Part shown: positions 61,436-64,000 of the stretch, in pieces
Layout: each line of letters begins with the position of its first letter
Numbering within the stretch: position 1 is the first letter of the stretch
Translations under genes and position numbers: made by a program
The notes under the pieces: generated by a model
Database searches by the model: none
Told to the model about the DNA's origin: nothing
The model's input: only the letters and a program-made list of their open reading frames with translations
DNA from: Microbacterium sp. RU33B
GTDB lineage: Bacteria; Actinomycetota; Actinomycetes; Actinomycetales; Microbacteriaceae
Length of the DNA stretch: 64,000 nt
Assembly: GCF_900155915.1 (NCBI RefSeq)
Contig: NZ_FTPO01000002.1
Span: 744,001 to 808,000, forward strand
Direction of reading: 5' to 3'

Positions 61436-62167
61436 ATGCCCGCATACCCCGGCGACGGTTCCGACGCGATCGCTGCCGCGCTGGGCGTGCTGCCCTCCGG
61501 CACCCCGGTGTCGGAGGTGGCGCGCCGGCTGATGGACCTCTTCACGAGCGGGTCGATCGAGCCCGGCACGCGACTGCCCCCCGAGCGGCAGCTCGCGTCG
61601 ACGCTCGGCGTGGGTCGCTCGGCGGTGCGCGAAGCGCTCGCCGCCCTCGAGATCCTCGGGATCGTGGATGTGCGGCCCGGGTCGGGCACGTATCTCCGCG
61701 GAACGGCGAGCGAGCTCCTTCCCCAGACATTGCGGTGGGGGCTGCTGATCGGGCCGCGCAAGACGGGGGAGCTGCTGGAGCTGCGCGCGGGTCTCGAGAT
61801 CTACGTCGCCCGGCTGGCCGCCGGGCGGGGCGAGGCATCCGCCCTCGCGGAGATCGACGCGTCGCTCGCCCGCATGCGCGACACCGTCGACGACCTGGGC
61901 GCGTTCGCCCGCGCCGACCTCGACTTCCACAATGCGCTGGCAGCCGCCGCGGGCAACGGGCAGCTCATCGACCTCCTGCACGTCGTGCGGTCGCTGCTGC
62001 AGGTCTACGCCGACCGCGCCGTGCAGGACGAGGCCGAGGCGCGGACCGCGATCGAGGAGCACGATGCCGTGAACCGCGCCGTGCGGGCCGGAGATGAGGA
62101 TGCCGCGGCATCCGCGATGGCCGTGCACATGGCCACGGCGGCGGCGCGGCTGTCCGCCGACGCCTGA
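61436..62167 (+). CDS. GntR family regulator, FadR subfamily (FCD ligand domain)
   Basis: A 243-residue regulator. The winged helix is IEPGTRLPPERQLASTLGVGRSAVREALAALEILGIVDVRPGSGTYL, and the FCD domain follows with Asp and His metal-type ligands in RADLDFHNALAAAAGNGQL and AIEEHDAVNRAV. It is divergent from the apionate operon and is the obvious repressor at the AACCGGTT sites. The inducer is probably apionate or a later sugar-acid intermediate, since FCD domains bind carboxylates. It ends before a strong hairpin. Confidence 0.88.
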   Translation: MPAYPGDGSDAIAAALGVLPSGTPVSEVARRLMDLFTSGSIEPGTRLPPERQLASTLGVGRSAVREALAALEILGIVDVRPGSGTYLRGTASELLPQTLRWGLLIGPRKTGELLELRAGLEIYVARLAAGRGEASALAEIDASLARMRDTVDDLGAFARADLDFHNALAAAAGNGQLIDLLHVVRSLLQVYADRAVQDEAEARTAIEEHDAVNRAVRAGDEDAAASAMAVHMATAAARLSADA

Positions 62168-62191
62168 GGTCGGATCCCCAGATGGCGAAGA

Positions 62192-62225
62192 AGCGCCCCG
62201 CGTCCTCTCGAGGACGCGGGGCGCT
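62192..62225. terminator. Hairpin terminator between the gntR-like gene and the hsp20 operon
   Basis: AGCGCCCCGCGTCCT and AGGACGCGGGGCGCT form a perfect 15-bp stem with loop CTCG. It sits 24 bp past the regulator stop and 6 bp past the convergent small gene, so it can serve both. Confidence 0.8.
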
Positions 62226-62231
62226 CTGTCT

Positions 62232-62507
62232 TCACCGCTGCGGGCGGTCGCACACGCCCGGGGGTGCCCTGACCCGTTCGGGCACGGGCGGCGCGGCGGC
62301 TCGACGGCCGTGAGGAGCCGATACCGGCGCTCCGTGAGCTCGCCGGCGAGCGTCCGTCGGCGATGAGTCCGGCGCCGTGCCGATGACCACTCCGGGCAGA
62401 AGGCCCGACGCGGCGAGGATCGCGGCGAATTCGCGCGCGACCCACTCCGGATCGTCGAACCGCCCGTCCCGCGTCTCCGGCAACAGGACGATCGCAGCCG
62501 ATGTCAT
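62232..62507 (-). CDS. Small hypothetical protein downstream of hsp20
   Basis: A 91-residue protein starting at ATG 62507 (MTSAAIVLLPETRDGRFDDPEWVAREFAAIL) with GGAGG about 8 nt upstream. The first 40 residues look like ordinary alpha-beta protein; the rest is rich in Arg, Pro and Ala and may be disordered. It follows hsp20 by 34 bp on the same strand, so co-transcription is likely. No domain is recognised. The strong ribosome site is the main argument for it. Confidence 0.5.
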   Translation of the reverse strand: MTSAAIVLLPETRDGRFDDPEWVAREFAAILAASGLLPGVVIGTAPDSSPTDARRRAHGAPVSAPHGRRAAAPPVPERVRAPPGVCDRPQR

Positions 62508-62541
62508 CACGGCTCCTCCCGACACGGCATGGGCCGCCCGG

Positions 62542-62979
62542 TCAGGCGTCGATGCTGCGGTCTTCCCGCTGCACGATGCTGTCGCGGTCGGTGACGTGGA
62601 TCTTGCGGGGCTTGGCCTTCTCGGCGATCGGAATGCGCAGGCGGAGCACTCCGGCCGTGTAGTCGGCATCGACCTTCTCGGTGTCGAGGGCGTCCCCGAG
62701 CACCAGCTGGCGGCTGAAGACGCCCCACGAGCGCTCGGTCGCGACCGCATTGGCCGCGTCCGGCATCCGGCTCAGACGCTCGGCACGCACGGTCAGCACG
62801 TTGCGCTCGACGTCGATGTCGATCTTGCCCGGATCGACCCCCGGCAGATCGAGTTCGACCACGAACTCATCGCCTTCTCGCCACGCATCCAGGGGCATGT
62901 GCGAGGGGCGGCTCATCGTCCCGAAGACCTGCTGCGTGAACCGGTCGAGGTCGCGGAACGGGTCGTGTTGCATGAGCAT
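62542..62979 (-). CDS. Hsp20/alpha-crystallin small heat-shock protein
   Basis: A 145-residue holdase. The alpha-crystallin domain spans about 32-125: [36 protein letters not shown], then [21 protein letters not shown] with the conserved G-x-L-x-(I/V)-x-(I/V). It binds unfolded proteins as oligomers. GGAGG lies about 10 nt before ATG 62979 (ATG 62973 is an alternative). It is divergent from a MerR/HspR-like regulator, with a 7-N7-7 inverted repeat between, matching heat-shock control in actinobacteria. Confidence 0.92.
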   Translation of the reverse strand: MLMQHDPFRDLDRFTQQVFGTMSRPSHMPLDAWREGDEFVVELDLPGVDPGKIDIDVERNVLTVRAERLSRMPDAANAVATERSWGVFSRQLVLGDALDTEKVDADYTAGVLRLRIPIAEKAKPRKIHVTDRDSIVQREDRSIDA

Positions 62980-63014
62980 TTCTTGATCTCCTCCATTTCA
63001 CTTGTCGGTGTTCG

Positions 63015-63035
63015 AGTCGACGATCTATGTCGACT
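63015..63035. promoter_or_regulatory. HAIR-like operator AGTCGAC-N7-GTCGACT
   Basis: A perfect 7-bp inverted repeat with a 7-bp spacer, the same geometry as the HspR-associated inverted repeat (CTTGAGT-N7-ACTCAAG) but a different sequence. It lies 36 bp upstream of hsp20 and 69 bp upstream of the regulator. Confidence 0.6.
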
Positions 63036-63103
63036 GCAGTAGATTTTGTACCTCGAAGAACGAAGATCGTCAAGTGCGAAATGAACGACGAGTGGGGGAT
63101 GCC

Positions 63104-63400
63104 GTGACGGAACGGATCGACCGGGCGCGAGGCGTCTACAGCATCGCCGTGGCCGCCGACATGGTGGGGGTCGGCGAGCAGACACTGCGCCTGTACGAGA
63201 CGAGGGGGCTGCTGACCCCCGACCGCACCGCCGGCGGCACGCGCCGCTACAGCGAGGACGATCTCGACGTCGTCCGGCAGGTCGTCGCCCTGCTGTCGGA
63301 CGGCATCAACATCGCCGGCGCCCGGCGGATCCTCCATCTGGAGGAGGCCAATCGCGCACTCAGGGCGCAGCTGGCCGCCCTCTCCGCTCCCTCGGCGTGA
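63104..63400 (+). CDS. MerR family regulator, HspR-like
   Basis: A 98-residue protein consisting of the MerR DNA-binding domain, YSIAVAADMVGVGEQTLRLYETRGLLTPDRTAGGTRRYSEDDLDVV, and a short coiled-coil helix (ARRILHLEEANRALRAQLAAL). The small size, RTAGGTRRYS wing and position opposite hsp20 fit HspR-type repressors. GTG 63104 has a GGGGGA site 4 nt upstream. It probably represses hsp20 and itself until heat removes it. The usual dnaK neighbours of hspR are absent, so it may be a dedicated paralogue. Confidence 0.82.
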   Translation: MTERIDRARGVYSIAVAADMVGVGEQTLRLYETRGLLTPDRTAGGTRRYSEDDLDVVRQVVALLSDGINIAGARRILHLEEANRALRAQLAALSAPSA

Positions 63401-63451
63401 CGACCGCTCCGCACTCTCCGGCGGGGGTCGCCGCTCGGTCCTCGGAGGGGG

Positions 63452-64000
63452 TCAGCGCAGGATCCTGTCGACGAGCTCGTCCACGGCCTCGTCGATCGAC
63501 AGCCCGGTGTCCAGCGGCACGGTCAGACGGTCGAGCATGAGGCCGTCGATCGCGTAGTGGAAGAGGGCGATCTCGGTGCGTCCCGCGGGCAGTCCGGCGT
63601 CGTCGGTGAAGGCGATGTCGTCCTGGAACGACCTCTGCCGCCACGCGCCGAGCGCCTCGGCCACGGCGGGGCGCCGGGCGGCCTCGAGTCGCAGTTCGAA
63701 GAGCGCGAGCGACACGGCGGGATCGGCGGCGAGCCTGCGGACCACGTCGCGCACGTAGTCGGCGAAGAGCGCGCGGTCGCGCGGCCGGGTCGCCGCGTGG
63801 GGGATGGCCTCGGGATCCGGCGTCAGTCGCTCCTCGATCCGGTCGACGAGGGCCTCGATGAGCTGATCGCGGGTGGGGAAGTAGTTCGAGGCGGTGCCGC
63901 GAGGCACGCCGGCGGCGGAGTCGACGGCTCGATGGGTCAGGCCGCGCGCGCCCTCCTCCGCGAGAACCCGGATGCCGGCGTCGGCGAGGGCGGAACGTCG
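63452..64000 (-). CDS. TetR family regulator (5' end outside the window)
   Basis: The C-terminal 182 residues of a TetR protein. The second half of the helix-turn-helix is visible: HRAVDSAAGVPRGTASNYFPTRDQLIEALVDRI. A ligand domain follows (DYVRDVVRRLAADPAVSLALFELRLEAARRP), resembling the PF17940-like or RutR-type group. The reading frame is open to position 64000, so the start lies beyond. It converges on the MerR gene with a 51-bp gap. Ligand and target are unknown. Confidence 0.85.
   Translation of the reverse strand, partial: RRSALADAGIRVLAEEGARGLTHRAVDSAAGVPRGTASNYFPTRDQLIEALVDRIEERLTPDPEAIPHAATRPRDRALFADYVRDVVRRLAADPAVSLALFELRLEAARRPAVAEALGAWRQRSFQDDIAFTDDAGLPAGRTEIALFHYAIDGLMLDRLTVPLDTGLSIDEAVDELVDRILR

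Overview
The window is 64 kb of high-GC DNA from an actinobacterium. It is very probably a Microbacterium or a close relative in the Microbacteriaceae. This rests on the GC-rich third codon positions, frequent GTG starts, densely overlapping operons, many TANNNT-N6-(A/G)TG leaderless start regions, abundant ggatgcc/gcatccg hexamer contexts, and a short DUF7882-type protein that I know mainly from this family. No rRNA, tRNA, CRISPR array, transposase, integrase or replication origin was seen. No stretch longer than 300 bases lacks a gene; the longest gaps (2169-2426, 8991-9213, 52515-52747) hold operators, a terminator and tandem hairpin repeats respectively.

Layout. 1-2168 (-): two tandem nitroreductases and a truncated quinone oxidoreductase. 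2427-8501 (+): a giant secreted amylase-pullulanase behind two LacI-type operators. 8517-11430 (-): an orphan Hcp-like protein and a secreted choice-of-anchor I protein. 11634-19064: acyl-CoA dehydrogenase, enoyl-CoA hydratase and thiolase, a MarR regulator, electron-transfer flavoprotein etfBA, and a cytochrome b561-like membrane protein with a repetitive cytosolic tail. 19149-21983 (+): a two-component system with a DUF4097-like envelope protein. 22141-29970: F420 ligase, GNAT, thioesterase, dipeptidase, LysR and the bifunctional proline oxidase PutA. 30163-40341: a TetR-controlled small operon, a dimethylargininase-like hydrolase with ornithine aminotransferase, a sulfite-oxidase-like molybdoenzyme, and an ATP-grasp/alpha-E/transglutaminase cassette. 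40521-44387: an EmrB-type exporter between MarR regulators, plus small unknown proteins.

44472-62167 is a plant-sugar region. One operon (rhaM-rhaI-aldolase/dehydrogenase-rhaB) degrades L-rhamnose to lactate and DHAP. It is followed by the scar of a deletion that joined two gene fragments, a GH42 beta-galactosidase and three hairpin repeats. The next eight genes form one coupled operon that I read as D-apionate (apiose) catabolism: MFS importer, L-erythrulose kinase, D-erythrulose-4-phosphate isomerase, L-erythrulose-1-phosphate isomerase, 3-oxoisoapionate decarboxylase, D-apionate oxidoisomerase, an SDR dehydrogenase and D-apionate lactonase. A divergent GntR/FadR regulator and two AACCGGTT operators sit at its promoter. 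Rhamnose and apiose are both sugars of plant pectin, so the region points to life on plant material.

62232-64000 holds a small heat-shock protein with a divergent HspR-like MerR regulator and the start of a TetR gene. Functional names are assigned from motifs, family memory and gene order only; no database search was possible.
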